The notes under the pieces were generated by a model. That model was not told where the DNA came from and searched no databases. It was given only the letters and a program-made list of their open reading frames with translations. This document shows, piece by piece, positions 8,378 to 16,551 of a DNA stretch of 49,305 nt (positions within the stretch are counted from its first letter, which is position 1; every line of letters starts with the position of its first letter). Location of the stretch: positions 1-49,305 of the forward strand of contig ONFE01000021.1 in assembly GCA_900316985.1 (NCBI GenBank), written 5' to 3'. The translations under genes and the position numbers were made by a program. Origin of the DNA: an uncultured Prevotellaceae bacterium. Lineage in GTDB: Bacteria; Bacteroidota; Bacteroidia; Bacteroidales; Bacteroidaceae.

Positions 8378-8791
8378 ATGAATAACGCCAATCTATATCA
8401 TCGTGTCGTGCAAGATGGCATTCAAAAAAAACATATTAAAATGCGTATGGAAAAATTAAATGAATGGAATCGAACCACGGAGCTTTGCGTGGATGTGAAA
8501 ACAATCCTCCGCAGCGACTGTACCTCTCAAATTGGTAAGGATTACCCTGGCGTGCTGAAACGCGACTCGGAAGATCATTATACCTTCGTTGAAACAATAC
8601 CCTCAACCAACGGCAAGCGCAACCCGCACGTCTTCAAAGGCCAGTACATCACGGTCACCCGCAACGACGACGGCAGCCTTCGCCCAAACTTCAAGCCCAT
8701 CAGGGTGAACGAATCGTTCTGCGTGGAGCAATATGCCGACGACGTGAGCGACGAAATCATCCGGGCACTTGAGGGCCTTGTAGAGAAATAG
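8378..8791 (+). CDS. Cassette gene 1: protein of unknown family (137 aa)
   Basis: I do not recognise this family. The 137-aa protein has no signal peptide or membrane segment. Its N-terminus is basic and possibly helical (LYHRVVQDGIQKKHIKMRME). The middle is beta-rich (YTFVETIP, VFKGQYITVTRNDDGSLRPN) and contains one cysteine in ILRSDC. The C-terminus is an acidic helix (DDVSDEIIRALEGLVEK). It is the first gene after the cassette promoter and ends 14 nt before the palindrome at 8806-8957. A decayed homologue of its last ~22 codons lies at 48370-48435, next to a related palindrome, so the gene-palindrome linkage is conserved. A role in DNA binding or in controlling the two downstream genes is a guess from position alone. 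Confidence 0.75.
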   Translation: MNNANLYHRVVQDGIQKKHIKMRMEKLNEWNRTTELCVDVKTILRSDCTSQIGKDYPGVLKRDSEDHYTFVETIPSTNGKRNPHVFKGQYITVTRNDDGSLRPNFKPIRVNESFCVEQYADDVSDEIIRALEGLVEK

Positions 8792-8805
8792 ACAACCATG
8801 GCTGA

Positions 8806-8957
8806 AGCGTTCCAGTTGTTCCAGTTCCAATTTAAAAAACGAGGGACAACAACTCTTCTAAATATTATATAAATACTTAATAATTAAGTAGTTATATATA
8901 TAATGGAAGAATTTGGAACTTTGAAAAAACAATTGGAACAATTGGAACTGGAACGCT
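8806..8957. repeat. 152-bp palindromic element, copy A (unit GTTCCAGTT)
   Basis: The left arm 8806-8830 and right arm 8933-8957 are 25 nt each, identical as reverse complements over the outer 12 positions and the inner 7. Inside the arms a 9-bp unit repeats directly (GTTCCAGTT on the left, AATTGGAAC on the right). The interior is very AT-rich and centres exactly on the perfect palindrome ACTTAATAATTAAGT (8875-8889). CGAGGG occurs at 8840-8845. It separates cassette genes 1 and 2, leaving 37 nt to the gene 2 ATG. A homologous element is at 48208-48357. Confidence 0.85.
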
Positions 8958-8994
8958 CGGCCAATTAATTAAACACCTAATTATCTGTAGAATA

Positions 8995-10299
8995 ATGAAT
9001 TACGACATCACAAAACCCATAGCGCCTGCCATGCCCAGTCTTGGCAAAGGCACAGAATGTATCAAAATCCTGCTTTCGCAGGTATCAAAAGACGTACAGG
9101 AACCCATCGTCCCGATGCTTTTCCCTATACTTGGCGCCCACATGAGCGGCGCAGAATTTCAATACCCTGACCTCAGCTGGAAGGAACCATGCGGCATGAT
9201 GGCCAATCTGGTGGCTGAAAGTGGTGGTAACAAGGGCCAATTGTCTCTTCTTGTAGAGGCTATTTGCCGCGATTTCCGCCAGCACGATGATGTTGAGCTG
9301 AAGAAACTCGTGGAATGGCAGAAGCAGGTGAAGACCAAGGGGGCCAACAAGGAGAAGCCTGTCCGACCGGAAGTGGCCTTCTGGATTCCACCATCGGATG
9401 TGACCAACCCAGCCTTCCTCCAGAATGCGATGGCACTTGAGAAGTTTGGAGGCCGCACCCAGTATATCAACATGCCTGAGGTGGATATGGCAGACCGCAT
9501 GTGTGGAGGCCACAAGCAGGTCAGTCAGATGCTTCGCAACATCTACGACCGCCAGCGTGCCGGTGCCTTGCGTGCCACGGCCGACGGCGTGACCGGCAAC
9601 CCCATCCTCCGTTGTAACCTGACGATTTCAAGCACCCCGTTTGCCACGCGCAAGTTCTACAAGTACGAACTCTTCAACGGAACGTTCGGCCGAATGGTAT
9701 TCTCCTATAAGCCGCGTTCCGGCCGCGACGGACGAATTCCACGCCAGGGCAAATACTCCGATGAGTTCTATCAAAAACTGGATGAATACCTGATGCGGCT
9801 CGACATCTGCAAAGGCCGCTACATCATCCGCCGCCTGAACACCCTGACCGATAAGCTGGCCCAGGACATGGCCACAATGGCCGACCTGGCCGACGACGAT
9901 GTGCTGTTCGAGATTTCGCATCGGGCGCTGGTCTCGGGCTGGAAGGCAGGCTGCATCCTCTGGGCGCTCAACAATCAGACGTGGACGAAGCCGATGGGAG
10001 AACTCGTGGAATGGCTCGTCTATCACGACATCTGGTCGAAGATGCAGATATTTGCCGACATGATTGGCAAGGATGCCGACACGATGGGCGAGGCTCATCG
10101 GCATGGACCCAAGAACATGCTTGACAGTCTGCCAGACTCCTTCAACGAGAAACAACTGGAAGCACTACGCATGGAACTGGGAAAAAGCATCGAAGGTACC
10201 AACAGCCAGTTGCGCAAATGGGTGTTCCGCAAGTTCATCACCTACTCCGCCCAGACGGGTCTCTACACCAAGACGGACGAATACCTTGGGAATGCTTAA
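8995..10299 (+). CDS. Cassette gene 2: DUF3987-like protein with degenerate P-loop
   Basis: The 434-aa protein resembles, from memory, the DUF3987 primase/helicase-associated ATPase family of Bacteroidales. The match rests on LFPILGAHM ... FQYPDLSWKEPCGMMANLV near residues 43-73 and on LRNIYDRQRAGALRATADGVTGNP plus NLTISSTPFATRKFYKYEL further on. Where that family has a Walker A loop, this protein reads ESGGNKGQL (about 75-83), so the GKS/T signature is missing and ATP binding by the classical route is doubtful. The C-terminal half is helical (RLDICKGRYIIRRLNTLTDK, HRALVSGWKAGCILWALNNQ). The gene sits 37 nt behind the palindrome and 34 nt before the primase-like gene. A nonsense-mutated homologue of its first 50 codons lies at 48020-48169. 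The pairing with a CHC2/Toprim protein suggests DNA replication or priming. Confidence 0.6.
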   Translation: MNYDITKPIAPAMPSLGKGTECIKILLSQVSKDVQEPIVPMLFPILGAHMSGAEFQYPDLSWKEPCGMMANLVAESGGNKGQLSLLVEAICRDFRQHDDVELKKLVEWQKQVKTKGANKEKPVRPEVAFWIPPSDVTNPAFLQNAMALEKFGGRTQYINMPEVDMADRMCGGHKQVSQMLRNIYDRQRAGALRATADGVTGNPILRCNLTISSTPFATRKFYKYELFNGTFGRMVFSYKPRSGRDGRIPRQGKYSDEFYQKLDEYLMRLDICKGRYIIRRLNTLTDKLAQDMATMADLADDDVLFEISHRALVSGWKAGCILWALNNQTWTKPMGELVEWLVYHDIWSKMQIFADMIGKDADTMGEAHRHGPKNMLDSLPDSFNEKQLEALRMELGKSIEGTNSQLRKWVFRKFITYSAQTGLYTKTDEYLGNA

Positions 10300-10331
10300 T
10301 GCTTAATGCTTAATTCATAATTCATAATTGA
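10291..10331. repeat. Heptanucleotide tandem repeats between cassette genes 2 and 3
   Basis: The gene 2 stop lies within three tandem AATGCTT units, followed by two AATTCATA units and an AATTGATT. The 34-nt gap to gene 3 consists almost entirely of these short repeats. Confidence 0.7.
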
Positions 10332-10333
10332 TT

Positions 10334-11269
10334 ATGATGGATAATTCTCAACTTCAAAAGCTCCGCGACCTCCCCATCGAGGGGGTCGCCGAGCGGCTTG
10401 GAATGCAAATCGTGAGGCACAAGGCCCTTTGTCCGTTCCACGATGACCATCATGCCAGTCTGTCTTTCTGCACGCGCAGGAACACCTTCCGATGCTTTGC
10501 CTGCGGGGCTCATGGGGGAACGATTGATTTGGTGATGCGGTTCTTAAACAAAACCTTTACCGAGGCGTGCAGGTGGTTGGGTGGCAATCATGTCGAAATA
10601 CCGTTATCATGTCATAACGATATAACGACAACCACACCACACGACTTCGACGCCAGCCGTTATTCCCGCTTCTTTGAACGCCCTTTTCTGAATGAGGAAG
10701 CCCGCCGTTTTCTCTTTGATGAGCGGCATTTGGATGAGCGGGTGGTGCGCTGGTGCAGGCTGACTTCCTGGAAGGACCGTAAGGAGGTACCTTGGCTGCA
10801 GATACCATATTACGATGAGGAAGGCCGATTGGTGGGCGTTCAGAACCGCAACTTGGTGAAGGGTGCCCTACCCCGCTTCCGATTCCCGCAAGGCTCGGAA
10901 TGCGGCATCTACAACCTGCCCATTCTGAAGCGGCTGAAGCCGGGCGATGAACTTTGGATTGCCGAGGGCTGCTCCGACTGCTGGGCGCTGCTCTCTGCCG
11001 GTCATAAGGCGATTGCCATCCCGTCGGCCACGCTCCTCACGAAAAAGGATAAGACGCTGCTGTCAAGTTTGGAAGCCTCCCCTCGGGGAGGTTTGGAGGG
11101 GGTTTCCTTCCACATGTACCCCGACCAGGATGCCCCAGGCGAACGGCTTTTCCTTCAGTTGCAGAAGGTCTTGCCCACGCTCGTGCATCATCAGTTGCCC
11201 GAAGGCTGCAAGGATTTCAGCGAATACTATATCAACCCCTCTCCTTCTCCCCCGAGGGGGAGAGTTTAA
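10334..11269 (+). CDS. Cassette gene 3: DnaG-like primase fragment (CHC2 zinc finger + Toprim)
   Basis: The 311-aa protein starts at ATG 10334 (MMDNSQ); an upstream TTG at 10328 is not needed. It has a CHC2-type zinc ribbon (C33, H36, C54, C57; CPFHDD ... CFACG). A DnaG-like core follows (YDEEGRLVGVQNRNL, PRFRFPQGSECGIYNLP) and then a Toprim fold with the acidic IAEGCSD near 209 and YPDQDAPG near 263. It lacks the C-terminal helicase-interaction domain of chromosomal DnaG and resembles mobile-element primases. Two oddities are visible: residues ~246-257 (LEASPRGGLEG) come from an intergenic-type palindrome embedded in frame, and the last ten residues (PSPSPPRGRV) come from another palindrome. 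Both suggest insertion of repeat sequence into the gene. It probably primes DNA synthesis for an unknown element. Confidence 0.8.
   Translation: MMDNSQLQKLRDLPIEGVAERLGMQIVRHKALCPFHDDHHASLSFCTRRNTFRCFACGAHGGTIDLVMRFLNKTFTEACRWLGGNHVEIPLSCHNDITTTTPHDFDASRYSRFFERPFLNEEARRFLFDERHLDERVVRWCRLTSWKDRKEVPWLQIPYYDEEGRLVGVQNRNLVKGALPRFRFPQGSECGIYNLPILKRLKPGDELWIAEGCSDCWALLSAGHKAIAIPSATLLTKKDKTLLSSLEASPRGGLEGVSFHMYPDQDAPGERLFLQLQKVLPTLVHHQLPEGCKDFSEYYINPSPSPPRGRV
11073..11094. repeat. GC-rich palindromic repeat inside the primase-like gene
   Basis: The core CCTCCCCTCGGGGAGG with flanking AAG and TTT is identical to the intergenic copy at 11283-11304. It is in frame with the coding sequence. Confidence 0.9.
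11247..11262. repeat. GC-rich palindrome at the 3' end of the primase-like gene
   Basis: CTCCCCCGAGGGGGAG forms a stem-loop that encodes the last residues before the TAA at 11267. It is related in style to the copies at 11073 and 11283. Confidence 0.8.
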
Positions 11270-11282
11270 ATCCGCCGCTCAT

Positions 11283-11304
11283 AAGCCTCCCCTCGGGGAG
11301 GTTT
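11283..11304. repeat. GC-rich palindromic repeat, intergenic copy
   Basis: This has the same 22 bases as 11073-11094, 14 nt after the cassette's last stop codon. It may act as a terminator or mRNA-stabilising stem, though no T run follows. Confidence 0.85.
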
Positions 11305-11348
11305 GAAACGATGCTATGAATCTTTCGGCAAAAAATAAATAAATTTAT

Positions 11349-11379
11349 TTTGTATTGCTCTCAACTTTTTGTACCTTTG
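11349..11379 (+). promoter_or_regulatory. glyA promoter
   Basis: TTTG (11349-11352), 19 nt, TACCTTTG (11372-11379), a full consensus. The start is expected near 11386, about 37 nt before the ATG. Confidence 0.85.
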
Positions 11380-11422
11380 TGCCCACAATCAGACAAAAGT
11401 GTAAAAACAACCCCAATAGGAC

Positions 11423-12703
11423 ATGAAAAGAGACAACGAAATCTTCGAGTTGATTGAGAAAGAGCATCAGCGCCAGCTGAAAGGCATGGAGCTGATTGCC
11501 AGTGAGAACTTTGTGAGCGACCAGGTGATGCAAGCCATGGGTTCGTATCTGACCAACAAGTATGCCGAGGGCTACCCCGGCCATCGCTATTATGGCGGCT
11601 GCCAGGTGGTTGACCAGGTGGAGCAGCTGGCCATCGACCGCGTCTGCAAACTGTTCGGAGCCGAGTATGCCAACGTGCAGCCTCACTCTGGCGCACAGGC
11701 CAATGCTGCCGTTCTGCTGGCCGTTTTGAAGCCGGGCGACACTTTCATGGGTATGAACCTCGACCACGGCGGTCACCTCTCGCATGGCTCTCATGTGAAC
11801 ACCTCCGGTATTCTCTACAACCCCATCGGCTACAACCTGAACAAGGAGACGGGCCGCGTGGACTACGATGAGATGGAAGCCCTGGCCCTGGAGCACAAGC
11901 CGAAGCTGATTATCGGCGGTGGCTCGGCCTACAGCCGCGAATGGGACTACAAGCGCATGCGTGAGATTGCCGACAAGGTGGGTGCCCTGCTGATGATCGA
12001 CATGGCTCACCCAGCTGGTCTGATTGCTGCCGGATTGCTCGACAACCCCGTGAAATATGCCCACATCGTGACTTCTACAACCCACAAGACACTCCGCGGT
12101 CCACGTGGCGGTATCATCCTGATGGGTAAGGACTTCGACAATCCTTGGGGCTACACCACTCCGAAGGGTGTCGTGAAGAAGATGTCTCAGCTGCTGAATT
12201 CAGCCGTATTCCCCGGTCAGCAGGGTGGTCCGCTGGAGCACGTGATTGCCGCCAAGGCCGTTGCTTTCGGCGAGGCTCTGCAGCCCGAGTTCAAGGAGTG
12301 GGCCAAGCAGGTGCAGAAGAATGCCAAGGTGCTGGCCGAGGAGCTGGTGAAGCGCGGCTTCCACATCGTGAGCGGCGGTACCGACAACCACTCTATGCTG
12401 GTTGACCTGCGCACGAAGTATCCCGACCTGACCGGTAAGGTGGCCGAGAACGCGCTGGTAGCAGCCGATATCACGGTTAACAAGAACATGGTTCCGTTCG
12501 ACAGCCGTAGTGCCTTCCAGACCAGCGGTCTGCGCCTGGGTACTCCTGCCATCACCACCCGAGGTGCGAAGGAAGACCTGATGGTGCTGATTGCCGAGCT
12601 GATTGAGGAAGTGCTCAACGATCCCGAGAACGAGCAGGTAATCGCCAAGGTTCGTGCCAAGGTGAACGAGACTATGGCCAACTATCCGTTGTTCGCTTAT
12701 TAA
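11423..12703 (+). CDS. glyA: Serine hydroxymethyltransferase
   Basis: GlyA interconverts serine and glycine while charging tetrahydrofolate with a one-carbon unit, using pyridoxal phosphate in the cytoplasm. The 426-aa protein has the PLP-lysine segment [14 protein letters not shown] near residue 218-231. It also has the N-terminal [19 protein letters not shown] and YPGHRYYGG, and [11 protein letters not shown] near 90. Length is normal. It has its own consensus promoter and two hairpins downstream, so it appears monocistronic. Its position beside serC-serA on the opposite strand groups serine and glycine metabolism. Confidence 0.98.
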   Translation: MKRDNEIFELIEKEHQRQLKGMELIASENFVSDQVMQAMGSYLTNKYAEGYPGHRYYGGCQVVDQVEQLAIDRVCKLFGAEYANVQPHSGAQANAAVLLAVLKPGDTFMGMNLDHGGHLSHGSHVNTSGILYNPIGYNLNKETGRVDYDEMEALALEHKPKLIIGGGSAYSREWDYKRMREIADKVGALLMIDMAHPAGLIAAGLLDNPVKYAHIVTSTTHKTLRGPRGGIILMGKDFDNPWGYTTPKGVVKKMSQLLNSAVFPGQQGGPLEHVIAAKAVAFGEALQPEFKEWAKQVQKNAKVLAEELVKRGFHIVSGGTDNHSMLVDLRTKYPDLTGKVAENALVAADITVNKNMVPFDSRSAFQTSGLRLGTPAITTRGAKEDLMVLIAELIEEVLNDPENEQVIAKVRAKVNETMANYPLFAY

Positions 12704-12712
12704 AAACCTCTC

Positions 12713-12734
12713 CCCTCACCCCTCCGAGTGAGGG
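12713..12734 (+). repeat. GC-rich hairpin after glyA
   Basis: CCCTCAC (12713-12719) pairs with GTGAGGG (12728-12734). Its sequence style resembles the CCTCCCC palindromes at 11073-11304. No T tract follows. Confidence 0.6.
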
Positions 12735-12754
12735 AGTAACCAATAGAAGAAATC

Positions 12755-12786
12755 ATCCGGGGCATTCGGTTGCTCCGGATATTTTT
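12755..12786 (+). terminator. glyA terminator
   Basis: ATCCGG (12755-12760) pairs with CCGGAT (12775-12780), extended by an inner GC pair, and is followed by ATTTTTG. Confidence 0.75.
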
Positions 12787-12793
12787 GTGCATG

Positions 12794-12831
12794 AAAAAAT
12801 CCGGACGATGAACGAGGCACCATCCGGATTT
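12794..12831 (-). terminator. serA terminator
   Basis: On the minus strand AATCCGGA (830-823) pairs with TCCGGATT (805-798), followed by TTTTTT (799-794). It faces the glyA terminator. Confidence 0.75.
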
Positions 12832-12853
12832 CAGTCTGATATAATTTACAGAT

Positions 12854-13771
12854 TTATTTGTTCACCTGGAACTTTGTGCAACCATCCTTGAAGAAGGCGT
12901 TGATCTGCTTGGCGGCGGCAATACCGGCATTGATATTGGCCTCGGCGGTCTGGGCACCCATCTTCTTGGGAGTTGAGAAATAGCGGCCCTCGAACTTGGC
13001 GAATTCAGCATCGGCATCGGGCTTGATGTCTGTGATGTACTTAATATCTTCGCGCTCGGCCATCAGCTTGAGCAGCTCGGGCTCGTTGATGACCTCCTTG
13101 CGGGCCGTGTTCACCACGATACCACCCTTCTTCATCTTGTTCACCAGGGCGTAGTTGATGCTCTCCTTGGTCTCGGGAGTTGCGGGGATGTGGAGTGAAA
13201 CCACGTCGCACTCCTCGAAGAGTGCATCCTGGTTGGCAACGGCATGAACTCCGGCAGCCTCGATAACCTCTGCGGGGCAGTAGGCATCATAGGCATAGAC
13301 GTCCATTCCAAAGCCCTTGGCCACGCGAGCCACGTTGCGGCCCACATTACCGAATGCGAGGATACCCAGCTTCTTACCCATCAGCTCGGAACCAGCCTTG
13401 CCGTTGAAGAAGTTGCGCACGCCAAACACGAGCAGACCGAACACGAGTTCAGCCACGGCATTTGAGTTCTGTCCGGGAGTATTCTCAGCCACCACGTTGT
13501 GGGCGGTAGCGGCAGCCAGGTCGATATTGTCATAACCTGCACCTGCACGAACCACGATCTTCAGCTGCTTGGCGGCATCGAGCACCTCGGCATCCACCTT
13601 GTCGGAACGGATGATGAGTGCATCGGCATCCTTCACGGCATCGAGGAGCTGAGCCTTCTCGGTATATTTCTCCAGCAGCACGAGTTCGTTGCCTGCTGCT
13701 TCAATCTCTGCTTTGATTCCATTCACGGCAGCTGCTGCGAACGGCTTTTCAGTTGCAACTAATACTTTCAT
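12854..13771 (-). CDS. serA: D-3-phosphoglycerate dehydrogenase (short form)
   Basis: SerA oxidises 3-phosphoglycerate to 3-phosphohydroxypyruvate, the first step of serine synthesis. The 305-aa protein has the D-2-hydroxyacid dehydrogenase layout. The substrate-domain segment is VVRAGAGYDNIDLAAA near residue 73. The NAD-binding glycines lie in LGILAFGNVGRNVARVAKGFG near 134. NTARKEVINEPELL near 219 holds the catalytic region. There is no ACT domain, so serine feedback of the long-form type is not expected. It lies downstream of serC on the same strand, with a 100-nt gap occupied by the CACAAAG palindrome, and probably shares the serC transcript. Confidence 0.93.
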   Translation of the reverse strand: MKVLVATEKPFAAAAVNGIKAEIEAAGNELVLLEKYTEKAQLLDAVKDADALIIRSDKVDAEVLDAAKQLKIVVRAGAGYDNIDLAAATAHNVVAENTPGQNSNAVAELVFGLLVFGVRNFFNGKAGSELMGKKLGILAFGNVGRNVARVAKGFGMDVYAYDAYCPAEVIEAAGVHAVANQDALFEECDVVSLHIPATPETKESINYALVNKMKKGGIVVNTARKEVINEPELLKLMAEREDIKYITDIKPDADAEFAKFEGRYFSTPKKMGAQTAEANINAGIAAAKQINAFFKDGCTKFQVNK

Positions 13772-13786
13772 CTTATTTATCTAATG

Positions 13787-13862
13787 GAACACAAAGACAC
13801 AAAGGCACAAAGAATATTTCTTTCGTTTGCAAAAGACTTTGTTTCTTCGTGTCTTTGTGTTC
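13787..13862. repeat. CACAAAG-type intergenic palindrome, copy 2
   Basis: Arms 13787-13812 and 13837-13862 (26 nt, about four mismatches) are nearly identical to those of copy 1 at 4391-4474, with a different 24-nt loop. This copy lies between two co-directional genes (serC then serA), so a purely terminating role is less likely here. Confidence 0.85.
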
Positions 13863-13871
13863 AGTTAATTA

Positions 13872-14942
13872 TTAATGATTAGCCTCAAATTCTTTCATGC
13901 AAGCCACGAGAGCCTGGCAGCCTTCGATGGTCTGGGCGTTATAGCAAGAAGCGCGGAAACCGCCAACCGAACGATGGCCCTTCACGCCGACCATACCCTT
14001 TGAGGTAGCGAAGTCGAGGAAGTCCTTCTCAAGCTCCTTGTACTCGTCGGCCATCACGAAGCAGATGTTCATCAGCGAACGGTCTTCCTCGGCAGTCACG
14101 GTACCACGGAACAGCTTGTTGCGGTCAATCTCACCATAGACGATCTCAGCACGCTGCTGGGCCAGCTTGTCCATAGCCTCTACGCCACCCTGAGCCTTGA
14201 TCCAGCGGAGGTTCTCCAAAGCGGTATAGATGGGCACCACGGGAGGTGTGTTGAACATAGAACCCTTGTCAACGTGGGTGCGGTAGTCGAGCATGGTGGG
14301 AATCTCACGGGGAGCCTTGCCCAGCGCGTCTTCCTTCACGATGATGATGGTCACACCGGCCATCGACATGTTCTTCTGGGCACCGGCATAGATGGCGTCG
14401 TACTTGGCCACGTCAACGGGACGGCTGAAGATATCTGAAGACATATCGGCAATCAGACGCACGGGAACATCGAGGTCGTAGCGCATCTCAGTACCGTAGA
14501 TGGTGTTGTTAGAAGTAATGTGCAGATAGTCAACATCAGCAGGAACGGTCCATCCCTTGGGGATGAAGGTGTAGTTGGCATCAGCTGAAGAAGCCACTTC
14601 AACCACCTCACCGAAAAGTTTTGCTTCCTTCATGGCCTTCTTTGCCCAAACACCGGTGTTCAGATAAGCGGCCTTCTTGATCAGGAAGTTGTAGGGAATC
14701 ATACAGAATTCCAGGGAGGCACCACCACCGAGGAACAGCACCTTGTAACCATCGGGCACGTTGAGCAGTTCCTTCACGAGTGCTTCAGCCTCGTCAACAA
14801 CAGGTTGGAAATCCTTAGCGCGGTGGCTGATCTCAGCAAGAGAAAGGCCGCTGCCATTGAAGTCTAAAATCTGCTTTGCCGTATTCTCTATGACCACGCG
14901 TGGAAGCATCGAGGGACCGGCATTAAAGTTGTACTTCTTCAT
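13872..14942 (-). CDS. serC: Phosphoserine aminotransferase
   Basis: SerC transaminates 3-phosphohydroxypyruvate to phosphoserine with PLP; the family also serves pyridoxine synthesis in some bacteria. The 356-aa protein begins [18 protein letters not shown], typical of SerC. It has [16 protein letters not shown] near residue 70, the PLP-lysine region [19 protein letters not shown] near 188 and a C-terminal [15 protein letters not shown]. Length is usual. It has its own promoter at 14986-15017 and precedes serA, making a serC-serA unit. The stretch 15018-15108 shows nothing else. Confidence 0.97.
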   Translation of the reverse strand: MKKYNFNAGPSMLPRVVIENTAKQILDFNGSGLSLAEISHRAKDFQPVVDEAEALVKELLNVPDGYKVLFLGGGASLEFCMIPYNFLIKKAAYLNTGVWAKKAMKEAKLFGEVVEVASSADANYTFIPKGWTVPADVDYLHITSNNTIYGTEMRYDLDVPVRLIADMSSDIFSRPVDVAKYDAIYAGAQKNMSMAGVTIIIVKEDALGKAPREIPTMLDYRTHVDKGSMFNTPPVVPIYTALENLRWIKAQGGVEAMDKLAQQRAEIVYGEIDRNKLFRGTVTAEEDRSLMNICFVMADEYKELEKDFLDFATSKGMVGVKGHRSVGGFRASCYNAQTIEGCQALVACMKEFEANH

Positions 14943-14985
14943 TTGATTTTTGTATTTAAATTGGTAATTATTTCTAAAAACGGTG

Positions 14986-15017
14986 CGAAATTACTATTTT
15001 TCCGTAATATGGCCAAA
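14986..15017 (-). promoter_or_regulatory. serC promoter
   Basis: On the minus strand TTTG (15017-15014), 20 nt, TAATTTCG (14993-14986). One base departs from TAnnTTTG. Confidence 0.6.
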
Positions 15018-15108
15018 TTTTTTATCACAATTTATCATTAATCTCCGATTATCGTGTCAATTTGTCAAGTATATATATCATTTTCCTGATGATTGTCACC
15101 CGGACAAG

Positions 15109-16428
15109 TTATCTTATTTCCTCGATAATCGTCTTCAGGCCCTTGATTTTCTCGCCCTGCACATTCCGCAAAACGAAGTTCAGCCGTTCACGTCTGACGG
15201 CCACATAGGCATAGCGGTCGTTCACGTCAATTCGGCCGATTTCATCGCTCTTCAGGCCACCCTTTTTGCAAAGGAAGCCCACGATGTCGGCCTTCGAGAC
15301 CTTGTCTTTCTTGCCCTTGCCGATATAAAGCGTGGCCATCCTTGGAGATGCAGGCTTGGCAGCGGCATCGGAAGGCTGGAAATCCTCCACGTCTCCCTCC
15401 ACGTAGTCAGGCATCGTCTCCTCGTCGTTCAGGATGAAGAAGGTCTTGCCCGACTTGTCCCAACGGGCCGTTCTTCCCACCCGATGGATATAGCCGTCCT
15501 CGCCCAAGGGCAGATGATAGTGGATGATATTCTGAATATCGGGAATGTCAAGGCCGCGGCTGGCCAAGTCCGTACATACCAGCACATTGGCCGAACCGTT
15601 GGAGAAGCGGTATAGGGCATCTTCACGCTGTTTCTGCTCCATCCCACCATGGAAGACGCTGACGGCAAAGCCCTGTTCACGAAGGAAGGAAGCCGTGCGC
15701 TCCACGCTGTCACGATAGTTCAGGAACACCACGCTGCTGTCATCCCCGAAACCGAGGAGCAGGCGGGCGAGTGTCTCAAGCTTGTCTTTCGAGGGACTCT
15801 CAACCTTATATAATAATACGCGCTCGGAAACCTGCTCTTCCTCAACAAGATAGTCGAGCCTAACGGTCTTGCCCATCCTGACAAAACGGGGAATCTCCTC
15901 AGCATCCGTGGCCGAGAGAAGCACCAGCTGCTCAGTATGGCGCAAACGGCCCATCAGCAGGCTCATCTCCTCGCGGAAGCCCATTTCCAGGCATTTGTCG
16001 AACTCATCGATGACCACGTACTTGATGAAGAGCGGCGATACATTCTCCTTCAGCAGATGGTCGTTGATTCTTCCGGGAGTGGCAAACACCACCTGCGGCT
16101 GGACCTCTCGCATCTTCCGATGTTCATCCATCGTGGCGCGGCCTCCATAGAGAGCCATCGAACGCAAGCCCGAGCCCATGTTCTTCAATACCGTCTGCGA
16201 CTGAAGGGCAAGCTCACGACCGGGCACCACCACCAGCATCTGCACCTGATCCAGACGTTCGTCGAGTTTCTGGATAAGCGGCAGCAGGTAGGCAAGTGTC
16301 TTTCCACTTCCCGTAGGCGAAAGAATCACCACATCATCATTCCTGCGGAGAATCGTATCCATCGCCTCTTGTTGCATGGCATTCAGCTCGGAAATGCCCA
16401 ATTTTGCAAGTATCTTGTTGGTATCCAT
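15109..16428 (-). CDS. dbpA: DEAD-box-family RNA helicase, DbpA-like, with DEFD motif
   Basis: This is an ATP-dependent RNA helicase, probably acting in ribosome assembly. The 439-aa protein carries motif I SPTGSGKT (37-44), GG near 96, TPGR near 117 and motif III SAT. Motif VI HRVGRTAR lies near 318. A C-terminal RRM-like DbpA domain covers the last ~75 residues (YIGKGKKDKVSKADIVGFLC ... GRIDVNDRYAYVAV); DbpA uses it to bind 23S rRNA. Motif II reads VIDEFDKCLEMGF (141-144), not DEAD. I start at ATG 16428 (MDTNK) because the -7 box TAACTTTG (16448-16441) falls just upstream, inside the longer reading. The gene diverges from the lipoprotein gene. Confidence 0.9.
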   Translation of the reverse strand: MDTNKILAKLGISELNAMQQEAMDTILRRNDDVVILSPTGSGKTLAYLLPLIQKLDERLDQVQMLVVVPGRELALQSQTVLKNMGSGLRSMALYGGRATMDEHRKMREVQPQVVFATPGRINDHLLKENVSPLFIKYVVIDEFDKCLEMGFREEMSLLMGRLRHTEQLVLLSATDAEEIPRFVRMGKTVRLDYLVEEEQVSERVLLYKVESPSKDKLETLARLLLGFGDDSSVVFLNYRDSVERTASFLREQGFAVSVFHGGMEQKQREDALYRFSNGSANVLVCTDLASRGLDIPDIQNIIHYHLPLGEDGYIHRVGRTARWDKSGKTFFILNDEETMPDYVEGDVEDFQPSDAAAKPASPRMATLYIGKGKKDKVSKADIVGFLCKKGGLKSDEIGRIDVNDRYAYVAVRRERLNFVLRNVQGEKIKGLKTIIEEIR

Positions 16429-16440
16429 TCTTTTTGCATG

Positions 16441-16448
16441 CAAAGTTA
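16441..16448 (-). promoter_or_regulatory. -7 box of the RNA helicase gene
   Basis: TAACTTTG on the minus strand. No good -33 TTTG is seen at 19-21 nt. The leader would be under 10 nt. Confidence 0.5.
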
Positions 16449-16502
16449 AGCATTTCCGACAAAAAACAGTCACAAACATACAAATATTATGCGAAAATTT
16501 AC

Positions 16503-16510
16503 TATCTTTG
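16503..16510 (+). promoter_or_regulatory. -7 box of the lipoprotein gene
   Basis: TATCTTTG, 42 nt before the ATG at 16552. No matching TTTG is seen upstream, so the -33 is weak or absent. Confidence 0.5.
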
Positions 16511-16551
16511 TGCCCAGAATCAAATCATTCACTAACAAAAACGATACTATT

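Noticed and set aside
8806-8957. Insertion sequence or miniature transposon
   Set aside because: No transposase and no target duplication. The same element occurs between the same two genes at the second locus, so it belongs to the cassette rather than being a random insertion.
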